Below, piece after piece: positions 57,286 to 64,000 of a DNA stretch of 64,000 nt (position 1 is its first letter; each line of letters opens with the position of its first letter). A model generated the notes under the pieces. That model was not told where the DNA came from and searched no databases. It worked only from the letters and a program-made list of their open reading frames with translations. The position numbers were made by a program, and so were the translations under genes. The stretch comes from Rubrobacter aplysinae (lineage in GTDB: Bacteria > Actinomycetota > Rubrobacteria > Rubrobacterales > Rubrobacteraceae). The DNA lies in the NCBI RefSeq assembly GCF_001029505.1, contig NZ_LEKH01000007.1, positions 92,560 through 156,559 on the forward strand, written 5' to 3'.

Positions 57286-57315
57286 TGGTTTACAAGTCAC
57301 AAGACCTGTAAACCA
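57286..57315. promoter_or_regulatory. Operator-like inverted repeat upstream of the SatD-like gene
   Basis: TGGTTTACA (57286-57294) and TGTAAACCA (57307-57315) are perfect 9-bp arms with a 12-bp spacer, 34 bp upstream of the leftward start. Likely autoregulatory site for the HTH-bearing SatD protein. Confidence 0.6.
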
Positions 57316-57412
57316 TTCCGGTGCATTTGTACAGAGTGGCTTGATCGCCTTCACTAGTATGGTCTTCTCCGATAGGTCTTCCTAGTCATTCATGGGCCCT
57401 ACCAACCCACCA

Positions 57413-57469
57413 AGCGGCTCTAGCTATCTCGATCGGGGCTCTCAGGACTCACGCCTATCCAGAGCCGCT
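57413..57469. other. Inverted repeat in gene-free stretch 57316-57768
   Basis: AGCGGCTCT (57413-57421) and AGAGCCGCT (57461-57469) are perfect arms 39 bp apart. The 450-bp stretch next to the recombinase contains no gene. It is where a recombination core site would be expected, but I cannot identify crossover sequence or duplicated att ends. Confidence 0.35.
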
Positions 57470-57768
57470 GCTCTCGCTCTCGAAGTAGGGCACGTGCACG
57501 TGGCTAGCGGACTCTCTTGGCACGCTCCTCCTATGGTCCAGACAGACTAACCCATCTACACATGACTGTCACAAAACCGGCGAGAGGCACCAACTCACTC
57601 GACGTTTGGGAATACCATACTCACTTCTACAGTGCCTCAATAGACATATAACGCTAAATAGCTCCTCTCAGATTGCCCTGTGAGCGCCTCGGAGAGGTGG
57701 AGTAAGGGTGTAGTACCCCGAAAATCCTGCCAAAAGCCGCCCTCGATCTCGCTTACTGGCGCTCTCAT

Positions 57769-58725
57769 TCAGGAGAACCCGAGGTAGGTTGCCGAGGACT
57801 CGGTAGGGCGGGCGTGCAGGTAGCGGCCTGTGGTAGCTATTGAGGAGTGTCCGAGTGTGGCCCTGACCAGGTGGAGCGGGGCGCCGCTATCTGAGGAGTG
57901 TGAGGCGTGGGCGTGTCTTAGGTCGTGTGGGCTTACCTCTACCTCCAGTCCCGCATCCTTGCCGGCTCTGGCTACTATCCTCCGGACCTGAGATCCGTCT
58001 AGATGTCCGCCCTTCTTGCGGCTACGGAACACGGGATCTTCTGGCGCCCGTCCCTGACGGAGCGCGGACACTTCCCGGTGGATGCTCACGGGCAAGAGCA
58101 CGTTCCGGGTCTTTCCGCCCTTGCCGAAGATCGTGATCTGGCCCCGGCCGAACTCCAATTCGTCCCGATCAGAGACGTCTCGCCACTTCAGACCAGTAGC
58201 TTCGGCGCTCCTGAGACCGGCGGCGTACATTAGCTTGAGCATGGCGCCGTCTCTTTTAGAGCGCCGTTTCGCGGCGGCGATCATGTCGTGGACCTCGGAG
58301 ACCGATAAGAGCTTCTCTGCGAGATCATCCTTGCGAGGCGGCACCTTTAGAGGCTTGGTGACCTCGAACTGAAGGTAGCCCACGTCGTGGGCGAACGAGA
58401 ACAGGGACTTCAAAGCGGCGATGGTCCTGGCGTGGGTCGCTGGCGCTACGGCTTCGTCTAGAAGGTCGGAGAACTCTTGGAGATCAGCAAGCGTGACGGA
58501 AGCGAGAGGCTTACCGCCGGTAAAGTCGAATAGCTTTGCGAGATCACCCTCGTAAGCCTTCCGAGTGGTCTGGGATTTCCCGTGCAGCCAGAGCTCCACG
58601 AGCCGTTCGTCAGTCTGGGCGCCGGACGGACCTGTTGGAACTCTCGTATCCGGCATGGAGATGACAGCCCCTCTGGGCTCGTACGAGGCTGGCACCGGTG
58701 CTCTCCCCGGGTCATGCTCGCTCAT
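57769..58725 (-). CDS. Tyrosine recombinase (XerC/D-like integrase)
   Basis: 318 aa. N-terminal SAM-like core-binding domain (residues 35-130: RLVELWLHGKSQTTRKAYEG, ATHARTIAALKSLFSFAHDV). The catalytic domain has the first Arg in AAGLRSAEATGLKWRDV, HDLRHAHASH (HxxR), LGHSSIATTGRYLH (His and nucleophile Tyr). All catalytic residues are visible. It may resolve plasmid dimers or integrate an element. It lies at the right edge of the defence genes beside a gene-free stretch. Start ATG 58725 follows AGGAGG. Confidence 0.92.
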   Translation of the reverse strand: MSEHDPGRAPVPASYEPRGAVISMPDTRVPTGPSGAQTDERLVELWLHGKSQTTRKAYEGDLAKLFDFTGGKPLASVTLADLQEFSDLLDEAVAPATHARTIAALKSLFSFAHDVGYLQFEVTKPLKVPPRKDDLAEKLLSVSEVHDMIAAAKRRSKRDGAMLKLMYAAGLRSAEATGLKWRDVSDRDELEFGRGQITIFGKGGKTRNVLLPVSIHREVSALRQGRAPEDPVFRSRKKGGHLDGSQVRRIVARAGKDAGLEVEVSPHDLRHAHASHSSDSGAPLHLVRATLGHSSIATTGRYLHARPTESSATYLGFS

Positions 58726-58757
58726 GATCCCTGCCTCCTGCCAACGACATTATCCAG

Positions 58758-59174
58758 CTACCTCCGGATCACTTCCGCACCCTCAAGTCCATCCCAGACG
58801 CCATCGGTGGTTAGCGCCGCCACTCCTAAAGAATTTGCCAGAGCAAGGCAAGCCCTGTCTCCAAGAGACAACCCCCGGTCCTTCGTCGCGGGCCTCATCT
58901 CTCCAGCCACGTGAGCCAGCTCCTCATCAAAGGGATGTACTGTCGGGGCCAGGGCGTCCACGGCCTGCCGGCACTCCGACCGGCTAAACCCGGCCTCAGC
59001 GAGCTTCGCTGAGACCTCAGAGACGTTCACCGCCCCAATCCTGACCTCGGCGCCGCGTATCCTCTCGCGGATCTCATCCTGACCCGGCTCGCCGTAGAGT
59101 AGAGCGAGCACCGCCGATGCATCCAGGACCACAGAGTTCCCGGCGCTCCGGGACCCACCGGCGGCCTCAGCCAT
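58758..59174 (-). CDS. vapC: PIN-domain toxin (VapC-like)
   Basis: 138 aa. VVLDASAVLALLYGEPGQDE has the first Asp (LDAS), VNVSEVSAKLAEAGFSR the central Glu (SEV), and KDRGLSLGDRACLALANSLG the GDR Asp, with TTDGVWD last. A predicted Mg-dependent RNase, toxic when free. ATG 59174 overlaps the AbrB-type antitoxin by 8 bp, a standard VapBC arrangement. Confidence 0.85.
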   Translation of the reverse strand: MAEAAGGSRSAGNSVVLDASAVLALLYGEPGQDEIRERIRGAEVRIGAVNVSEVSAKLAEAGFSRSECRQAVDALAPTVHPFDEELAHVAGEMRPATKDRGLSLGDRACLALANSLGVAALTTDGVWDGLEGAEVIRR

Positions 59175-59448
59175 TATCGGTTTTACCGGTCTCCGCAGCG
59201 CTCTCGCGTCGTTCTTCTTCCCTACGCTCGGTGATAAGCTCCCCAGACAGATTACGGCCCTCGCCGACCTTCTCGCGCACCATTCGCTGCACGCGATCTA
59301 TAGCAGCCTCGCGCGACTGGATGGTGATTGCGCCGCTCTCTAGGCCAACAAGCACCTCATCACCCTCGGAGAGTCCCAGAGACCTCCGGTGCTCCGCAGG
59401 TATATTCAAACGCCCACCGCGTCCTATAGTGGTCTTGATCTCATCCAT
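59167..59448 (-). CDS. vapB: AbrB/SpoVT-type antitoxin (VapB-like)
   Basis: 93 aa. IKTTIGRGGRLNIPAEHRRS, LGLSEGDEVLVGLESGAITI is a classic swapped-hairpin AbrB DNA-binding domain. The C-terminal half (AIDRVQRMVREKVGEG, ITERREEERRES) is a charged helix that would wrap the toxin. It represses its operon and neutralises the overlapping PIN toxin. Confidence 0.87.
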   Translation of the reverse strand: MDEIKTTIGRGGRLNIPAEHRRSLGLSEGDEVLVGLESGAITIQSREAAIDRVQRMVREKVGEGRNLSGELITERREEERRESAAETGKTDNG

Positions 59449-59773
59449 GACCTTATATTAGCGGTTTTACATTTAAGGAGCAAGGTGCACTTTTTGTTCT
59501 ACTGGTCCTAACTGGAGATAATGAGGTCCGCGAATCCTAAACGATCCTCAAAACGAATATTGAGGAGTAAATTAGTTATTGCACCCTGCAAGATTTACGA
59601 ATGCACAATAAGGTATCTTATCGTGTATTCAAAAAGCGGCTGTTCCGCACGATTTCAAGACACCAAATTACGTGTAAACTTGTTTTAAGTGCATTACATT
59701 TTTTGTGATGTATATCCATTTGTGGAATACTTCAGAGGTGTAGCACCAATTAACGCGTGGGGAGGTTGGTCGT
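59449..59773. other. AT-rich intergenic region between divergent toxin-antitoxin modules
   Basis: About 325 bp of clearly lower GC than its neighbours, with several AT runs (59560-59720). It must hold the promoters of the leftward VapBC and rightward RHH/PIN modules. I see no gene, strong repeat or terminator. The base composition suggests a foreign origin or an unselected junction. Confidence 0.4.
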
Positions 59774-60031
59774 ATGGAGAAGACGGAGAGACAGAACGTC
59801 ACGGTCTCGGTGCCTTCGGGGCTGGTACGGCAGGCCCGAATCATCGCGGCCGAGCGCGGCACCTCGGTATCGGCGATGCTCTCTGACATGCTCGAGGAGC
59901 TCGTGGAGTCCGAGCACGGCTACCGGCAGGCCGAGCAAAGGAGCCTGGCGCTGCTTTCTGAAGGATTCGACCTCGGCACGATCGGAGACATATCCGTCTC
60001 GCGTGAGGAGCTGCATGAGCGCGGTGTCTAA
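59774..60031 (+). CDS. Ribbon-helix-helix antitoxin
   Basis: 85 aa, ATG 59774 preceded by GGGGAGG. RQNVTVSVPSGLVRQARIIA, AERGTSVSAMLSDMLEELVE is a CopG/RHH DNA-binding domain. The C-terminal part (LLSEGFDLGTIGDISVSREE) binds the toxin by analogy with related pairs. Overlaps the PIN gene by 17 bp. Confidence 0.82.
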   Translation: MEKTERQNVTVSVPSGLVRQARIIAAERGTSVSAMLSDMLEELVESEHGYRQAEQRSLALLSEGFDLGTIGDISVSREELHERGV

Positions 60032-60479
60032 TATAGAGGGTGCCTCAGCCGTAACCGAGCAGCGGGTGTTCGTGGATACTAACGTGCTGGTCTACGCCTA
60101 CGACCTGAGCGCCGGGGAGAAGCATGAGCGTGCCCGGAAGATGGTCGAGGAGCTGTGGCGGACGCGGACTGGGTGCATCAGCGTGCAGGTCCTGCAGGAG
60201 TTCTTCGTGAATGTCACCCGCAAGATCCCAAAGCCTCTCTCCACCGCACAGGCCAAGGAGATAGTCTCCGACCTCGGACACTGGAAGATGCATTCCCCAT
60301 CCGCCCGGGATGTGGTCGAGGCCATAGACCTGCACGAGCGTCTCTCGCTCTCTTTCTGGGACGGCATGATCTTGCGCAGCGCCGCCTCTTTGGGTTGCAC
60401 CGTCCTCTACACGGAGGACCTGAACACCGGACAGTCCTACGATGGCATCAGGACGGAGAACCCTTTTTCGACCCCGTAG
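60015..60479 (+). CDS. PIN-domain toxin
   Basis: 154 aa from ATG 60015, inside the antitoxin 3' end. RVFVDTNVLVYAYDLSAGEK (first Asp), SVQVLQEFFVNVTRKIPKP (central Glu) and LSFWDGMILRSAASLGCTVL with YTEDLNTGQ (Asp pair) are all present. Predicted RNase toxin controlled by the RHH protein. The longer frame from 59757 only reads through the antitoxin out of phase and is not used. Confidence 0.85.
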   Translation: MSAVSNIEGASAVTEQRVFVDTNVLVYAYDLSAGEKHERARKMVEELWRTRTGCISVQVLQEFFVNVTRKIPKPLSTAQAKEIVSDLGHWKMHSPSARDVVEAIDLHERLSLSFWDGMILRSAASLGCTVLYTEDLNTGQSYDGIRTENPFSTP

Positions 60480-60494
60480 TCCTAGACCGATCAT

Positions 60495-61091
60495 ATGCCT
60501 GACCTACCGCAGCAGATAACCGTAGATGACGTCACGCTCACCCTGGCGGTAGAGCGAAAGCGCGTGAAGAACGTCAACGCCCGGCTTCGCGGCTCCACAC
60601 TCTATATCAGCGCCCCGCCGAGTATGTCTTCGGAGCGTATGGAGACTATAGTCGCAGATCTTGCCCGCAAGCTGCTACGCCGAGAGCAAGCAAGGCGCGC
60701 AAACAACGAGGAGGAAGCGCTCGCCCTGGCTTCCAAGGTGGCTGGCCGTTTCCCGCAACCGCCACAGATCGAGAGGTCTCTCTTCGTCACCAACCAACGG
60801 ACACGCTGGGGCAGCTACAGCCAGAAAACGAATACGGTCCGCCTGAACGCTGCCCTGCGCAAGATGCCCCGGTGGGTGCTGGAAGCGGTAGTCGCCCACG
60901 AGCTCGCCCACGCCATCCACCCCGATCACTCCCCCGCTTTCTGGGAGCTGCTCCATAGCGTATGCCCGGAGACCGGGCGGGCTATGGCCTTCCTGGAAGG
61001 CGTTGGATGGTTGGCCACGCAATGGGAGAACATGTCTTGGGCGGAGCTGGCCCAGCTTACTGGAGCCGAGGGCCCGAGGGTAGACACGTGA
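60495..61091 (+). CDS. YgjP-like zinc metallopeptidase (M48/DUF45)
   Basis: 198 aa. N-terminal beta-rich domain with VKNVNARLRGSTLYISAPPS. The catalytic core is RWGSYSQKTNTVRLNAALRK then VVAHELAHAIHPDHSPAFWE, with zinc ligands in HELAH and the downstream His. This fits the YgjP/SprT-like family, often encoded beside restriction or toxin genes. Substrate unknown. It begins 15 bp after the PIN toxin and may be co-transcribed with it. Confidence 0.88.
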   Translation: MPDLPQQITVDDVTLTLAVERKRVKNVNARLRGSTLYISAPPSMSSERMETIVADLARKLLRREQARRANNEEEALALASKVAGRFPQPPQIERSLFVTNQRTRWGSYSQKTNTVRLNAALRKMPRWVLEAVVAHELAHAIHPDHSPAFWELLHSVCPETGRAMAFLEGVGWLATQWENMSWAELAQLTGAEGPRVDT

Positions 61092-61127
61092 CTACGTAGC
61101 GTTCTTTCGCGCTCTATCCGGCCGTTA

Positions 61128-61676
61128 TTACTGGTTGCTAGATATTGCTTCAAGCACCTTTAGTGTAGCTCTACAGTCTCCGAGTGCCGAGTGATCTCCG
61201 CCCGGCAGTTTCTGACTTTTATAGCCGCCGCGCTTGCCGGGCTCCCCAACATACTGGCTATACCAACCCATGGCGCACTCCCAGGCAGGTAGGTATCTAC
61301 CCGAGAGCATTCCTCGGGCTCCGAGCATGCCTATCTCCGTGTCGAACACCCTGCGGTAGTAACGGGCGTTATATACGACAACTCGCCTGCCTTTGATCGC
61401 GTCCAGGATGTCAGGGTAGATGTCTTTGAAGCTTGGTGAGTCAGCAAGAGTCTCTTTGGTGTAGCCGTGGACCTTTGCGGCGCCGGGCTCTATTGGCGGC
61501 TTCGGCCGGATGGTGGTGTTTATTAGAGGCTCGCCTTCAGGGTCTGCTACTGCTACCTCGACGAAACCTACCGGACTTTTTAGGCCCGTGGTCTCGGAGT
61601 CGAGCACCACGAACTCCTTGCCGGAGAGTAGCTCTCTGGCCCAGCGGGACGCCTTCTTCTCACCCAGACTATCCAT
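61128..61676 (-). CDS. DEDD 3'-5' exonuclease (DNA pol III epsilon-like)
   Basis: 182 aa. FVVLDSETTGLKSPVGFVEV is motif Exo I (DxE), GRRVVVYNARYYRRVFDTEI is Exo II, and GGDHSALGDCRATLKVLEAI is Exo III (HxxxxD). All catalytic acids and the His are visible. PIEPGAAKVHGYTKETLADS is typical of DnaQ exonucleases. It could proofread for DnaE2, degrade RNA/DNA or act in defence. The stop is 36 bp from the convergent metallopeptidase. ATG 61676 abuts the stop of the next PIN gene. Confidence 0.9.
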   Translation of the reverse strand: MDSLGEKKASRWARELLSGKEFVVLDSETTGLKSPVGFVEVAVADPEGEPLINTTIRPKPPIEPGAAKVHGYTKETLADSPSFKDIYPDILDAIKGRRVVVYNARYYRRVFDTEIGMLGARGMLSGRYLPAWECAMGWYSQYVGEPGKRGGYKSQKLPGGDHSALGDCRATLKVLEAISSNQ

Positions 61677-62087
61677 CTAAGGTATCGTCCAGTCTTCTAG
61701 CCTCAGTCCGGACACACGCTCAAACTCGCGGGTGTTGTTGGTCACGAGAGTCGCGTCGAGGCTCCGGGCGTGCGCGGCGATCAAGGTATCGAGCGGTCCA
61801 ATCGGTGTTCCCATTCTCTCCAGAGCCGACCGGATGAGACCGTATTCTTTAGTGACCTCCGCGCTAAAGTCCATAATCTCTATAGGCAGGAGGAACCGTT
61901 CCAGCGCTTGCGTATTTTGTTCGGGGCGCGAGCTCTTCTCGGCGCCGTAGCGAAGCTCCGAGACCGTGATGACCGAAACCCCGATCTCGCCGACCTCGAA
62001 CTCGTCGAACCTGTGCAGAGCACCCGCCGGGCGCTGGCGTATCAAGTATATGCACATATTCGTATCCAGGAGGTGGCTCAGTCGCAT
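61677..62087 (-). CDS. vapC: PIN-domain toxin (VapC)
   Basis: 136 aa. LLDTNMCIYLIRQRPAGALH is the VapC N-terminus with the first Asp, ISVITVSELRYG-type segment the Glu (GVSVITVSELRYGAEKSS), GPLDTLIAAHARSLDATLVT and NNTREFERVSGLRLEDW complete the site. This group cuts initiator tRNA in well-studied cases. It is encoded 54 bp downstream of its antitoxin. Confidence 0.9.
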   Translation of the reverse strand: MRLSHLLDTNMCIYLIRQRPAGALHRFDEFEVGEIGVSVITVSELRYGAEKSSRPEQNTQALERFLLPIEIMDFSAEVTKEYGLIRSALERMGTPIGPLDTLIAAHARSLDATLVTNNTREFERVSGLRLEDWTIP

Positions 62088-62141
62088 GATAGGCGGCCCA
62101 CCCTACTATACAGCTCATTCAACCTAGACCATCACTCAGCA

Positions 62142-62378
62142 TCAACCGAACAGCGGCTCACGGTCCTGCTGCTGTGGCGGCTGACCCCTCTCTTGCATAA
62201 AATCTTCCGAGAACTCTCCCAGGCTATCGTAGAGCGTACGCCACGAGTCCTCACGTGGAAGCAGCACGACCGCCTCCCCCACCTTCTTGATGAAGACCTC
62301 CTCCCCCTCGAAGCGGAACTCCTTTGGCAACCTTACCGCCTGGCTGCGGCCACTCTTGAAGAGCCGGGCTGTGTCCAC
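62142..62378 (-). CDS. vapB: VapB antitoxin (MazE/AbrB-type)
   Basis: 78 aa with GTG start 62378 preceded by GGAGG. TARLFKSGRSQAVRLPKEFR, FEGEEVFIKKVGEAVVLLPR is the standard VapB DNA-binding domain (FxSGRSQAVRLP). The C-terminal tail (WRTLYDSLGEFSEDFMQERG) wraps the toxin. Autorepression through the palindrome directly upstream is very likely. Confidence 0.92.
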   Translation of the reverse strand: MDTARLFKSGRSQAVRLPKEFRFEGEEVFIKKVGEAVVLLPREDSWRTLYDSLGEFSEDFMQERGQPPQQQDREPLFG

Positions 62379-62392
62379 GCCGAACCTCCTAA

Positions 62393-62417
62393 TGGTATAT
62401 ATTATTAGTGTATACCA
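62393..62417. promoter_or_regulatory. VapB operator
   Basis: TGGTATA (62393-62399) and TATACCA (62411-62417) are perfect arms 11 bp apart, 14 bp upstream of the vapB start. This is the usual position and form of a VapBC autoregulatory site. Confidence 0.75.
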
Positions 62418-62515
62418 ACACTCCCAGTTTTTTCGACGTTTTTTGCTGGTGCGCGGCGAACTCGGACCAAAGTCCCCACTACTGCACGGACTTGACCGCT
62501 GTACAATAGATCATC

Positions 62516-62893
62516 ATGGAGAATGTAGGTCGGGACCGCACAGGCGACTCTCCGGACATAGAAGCCGCCGGGAACCCCGAGGACGCGAAACCCGAGCCGC
62601 ATACCGCGCCCGCCTCGCACGAGATCCAGGAGGCCAGCGACCTCCTGAAGGTCGTAGGTGACCGTACCCGGATGCGCATACTCTGTGCTCTGCTAGAAAA
62701 AGAGCTCTCGGTAAGCGAACTCCAACAGACCCTCGAGATGGGCCAGTCTGCCGTCTCCCATCAGCTCCGTACCCTCCGCGACGCCAACCTGGTCAAGTAC
62801 CGCAGGGAGTGGAAGACGGTCTATTACTCTCTGGCCGACCACCACGTCCGCGACTTCCTTAGCGTCGTGGTGGAACACATCCGCCACGACTAA
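62516..62893 (+). CDS. ArsR/SmtB-family metal sensor with CzrA-type alpha5 site
   Basis: 125 aa. Winged HTH: ASDLLKVVGDRTRMRILCAL, KELSVSELQQTLEMGQSAVS, HQLRTLRDANLVKYRREWKT. The last helix DHHVRDFLSVVVEHIRHD gives D, H(+2), H(+13), H(+16), exactly the CzrA/SmtB alpha5 zinc site. It should repress transport genes and release on Zn or Co. A -10-like TACAAT (62502-62507) lies 8 bp before ATG, with no ribosome-binding site, so the message may be leaderless. The probable target is the next gene. Confidence 0.9.
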   Translation: MENVGRDRTGDSPDIEAAGNPEDAKPEPHTAPASHEIQEASDLLKVVGDRTRMRILCALLEKELSVSELQQTLEMGQSAVSHQLRTLRDANLVKYRREWKTVYYSLADHHVRDFLSVVVEHIRHD

Positions 62894-63013
62894 CCCGTCC
62901 AGGGGCCTGACGCCTATACTACCGAAAGCCTCCTGCCTCCCGGCAACAACATAAACCTACGTCCGAACACCCGAAGAGAGCCTCGGGCTCCTCGTGCCAC
63001 GAGAACCCGGAGC

Positions 63014-63076
63014 TTGACATCCTTTTCAAATGAGTGTACGTTCATGTTATAGATAAAATGAACATTTGCTCATGTG
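63014..63076 (+). promoter_or_regulatory. Promoter with two ArsR-type operators
   Basis: -35 TTGACA (63014-63019), 17 bp, then TACGTT (63037-63042) as -10. Two ArsR-like inverted sites follow the TGAACA-N2-TGTTCA form: TGAGTGTACGTTCA (63031-63044, overlapping the -10) and TGAACATTTGCTCA (63059-63072, near perfect). Binding would block the promoter. The CzrA-type regulator upstream is the natural ligand. Confidence 0.75.
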
Positions 63077-63106
63077 ATTGGACTACCACGGGCAAAGGAG
63101 GCGGGT

Positions 63107-64000
63107 ATGAAGCCCAGCAGAGTCGGCAAGCGGAAAGTGCGGCGTAAGGACTATTCCGCAGATGCTCCTCAGGGTCGCGGGGAGCCGTGGCTCGGTCGGT
63201 GGGGACGAGCATGCGCTCGGCGACCATGGACCGTCATAGGGGTGTGGGCGCTTCTGGTTGCGGGATCGGTGATGGTCTACCCGCATTTCGTAGAGCGCCA
63301 GACCGCGGCGACCTTCGACGTGCCGGGCAGCGAGTCCGACCGCGCCGAGGAGATTCTAGCCGAGCAGTTCCCCGAGCTCGGTGACGAGCAGGACGTCGTG
63401 GTCTTCCAGTCGGAAGAACTGGCCGCAGATGATCCTGCCTACCAGGGTGAGATATCGGACGTGCTCGACAGGCTGCGGCAGCGGTCGGAGGTGGAACGGG
63501 TGGTTCCGCCCACCGGCGGCGATGGCACCGGGATGGTGAGTGCGGACGGGCAAACCGCGGTAGCCTCCGTGACTCTCGCCGGCAACCAGACCAGCCTGCA
63601 ACAGAGCGCCCCGAGGCTGCAGCAGATCGTAGGGGAAGCGGCGGACGGACGCGTGAGCGCCTACCTGGTCGGCTACTCGCCTTTGTACGACGAGCTCATA
63701 GAGCAGGAGAACGCGAGCACGGCGCGGGCCGAGAGCATCGGCGTCCCCGTGGCGCTCGGGATTCTTCTGCTAGCCACGGGTGCGGTGGTCGCGGCTAGCC
63801 TACCGCTCGTATTGGCTGTGGCCGGCGTGGTCCTCTCCTTCGGGGTGCTCGGAGCGGTAAGCTACGCTACCACCATCGACAGCCTCCTCTCGACCGTGGT
63901 GCCGATGATCGGGCTGGGCGTTGGAATAGACTACGCGCTGTTCATCGTGAGCCGCTTCCGCGAGGAGCTGATGCGCCGGAGGACCCCTGAGGAGCGGCCG
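63107..64000 (+). CDS. MMPL/RND-family transporter, 3' truncated by window edge
   Basis: 298 codons from ATG 63107 (AAAGGAGG upstream), continuing past the window. After a basic cytosolic start, TM1 is WTVIGVWALLVAGSVMVYP. A periplasmic domain follows (VPGSESDRAEEILAEQFPEL, the usual MMPL start). Then a cluster of helices (PVALGILLLATGAVVAASLP, LAVAGVVLSFGVLGAVSYAT) leads to the signature GLGVGIDYALFIVSRFREEL with the proton-relay Asp-Tyr. It exports lipids, drugs or other hydrophobic compounds. Control by a zinc-type ArsR protein is inferred from the operators. Confidence 0.92.
   Translation, partial: MKPSRVGKRKVRRKDYSADAPQGRGEPWLGRWGRACARRPWTVIGVWALLVAGSVMVYPHFVERQTAATFDVPGSESDRAEEILAEQFPELGDEQDVVVFQSEELAADDPAYQGEISDVLDRLRQRSEVERVVPPTGGDGTGMVSADGQTAVASVTLAGNQTSLQQSAPRLQQIVGEAADGRVSAYLVGYSPLYDELIEQENASTARAESIGVPVALGILLLATGAVVAASLPLVLAVAGVVLSFGVLGAVSYATTIDSLLSTVVPMIGLGVGIDYALFIVSRFREELMRRRTPEERP

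Noticed and set aside
57316..57768. attP/attB core beside the recombinase
   Set aside because: Only a distant inverted repeat is visible; no duplicated core or tRNA end in the window.
1..64000. CRISPR array, tRNA, rRNA or riboswitch
   Set aside because: Looked for regularly spaced repeats, cloverleaf and known aptamer patterns; none convincing by eye.

Overview
The window looks like part of a large plasmid or plasmid-derived accessory region of a high-GC actinobacterium. Rubrobacter is my best guess, from high GC3, frequent ATA isoleucine codons and a secreted ComEC-like lipoprotein ending in an excalibur domain. That assignment is inference. There are no rRNA or tRNA genes, no CRISPR array and no replication initiator I can recognise. 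A ParA/ribbon-helix-helix partition locus with AT-rich repeats on both sides, an ArdC-type antirestriction protein, a methyltransferase-helicase giant and many orphan genes support a plasmid.

Layout. 1-4.4 kb: end of an RpoD-like sigma factor, decayed fragments, the par locus (2.3-3.5 kb) and an HTH/cold-shock fusion. 4.5-12.4 kb: a DinG-type helicase, then leftward accessory genes (Cas4-like nuclease, DUF4326, thermonuclease, possible ssDNA-annealing protein). 12.4-16.3 kb: small cargo units (CGNR regulator/MFS exporter, IS5-family remnant, GNAT, AhpD-like/Lrp pair). 16.3-25.3 kb: a leftward cluster built round a PRTRC-like ubiquitin-type cassette: E1 (ThiF), a JAB protein that also carries a Ubl-like domain, and an E2-like protein, with zinc and DUF genes upstream. 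25.4-32.2 kb: methyltransferase-SNF2 giant, DUF4313-like protein, ArdC and hypotheticals, with strong GC-rich hairpins between several of them. 32.3-39.7 kb: DNA damage and DNA handling genes (DnaE2-type polymerase, DUF6504, LexA, ComEC-like lipoprotein, DUF3006, SRAP). 40-62.4 kb: a defence and stability island holding a nuclease/helical-repeat pair, a complete type I R-M system, an XRE-ImmA/PIN pair, a Pycsar-like operon, a SatD/SatE-like pair, a tyrosine recombinase and three VapBC-like modules. 62.5-64 kb: a CzrA-type ArsR regulator and the start of an MMPL transporter with ArsR-type operators.

The best candidate for an undescribed system is the three-gene operon at 53359-56121. A class III nucleotide cyclase with two complementary half-sites (metal-binding Asp residues only in domain 2, transition-state Asn/Lys only in domain 1) is followed by a stand-alone E2-like protein with a SEC-C zinc motif, then by a DUF5706/PycTM-like membrane effector. 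This looks like a Pycsar-type antiphage system that has gained the E2 arm otherwise known from type II-short CBASS. The second candidate is the PRTRC-like cassette in which the Ubl-like domain is fused to the JAB peptidase.
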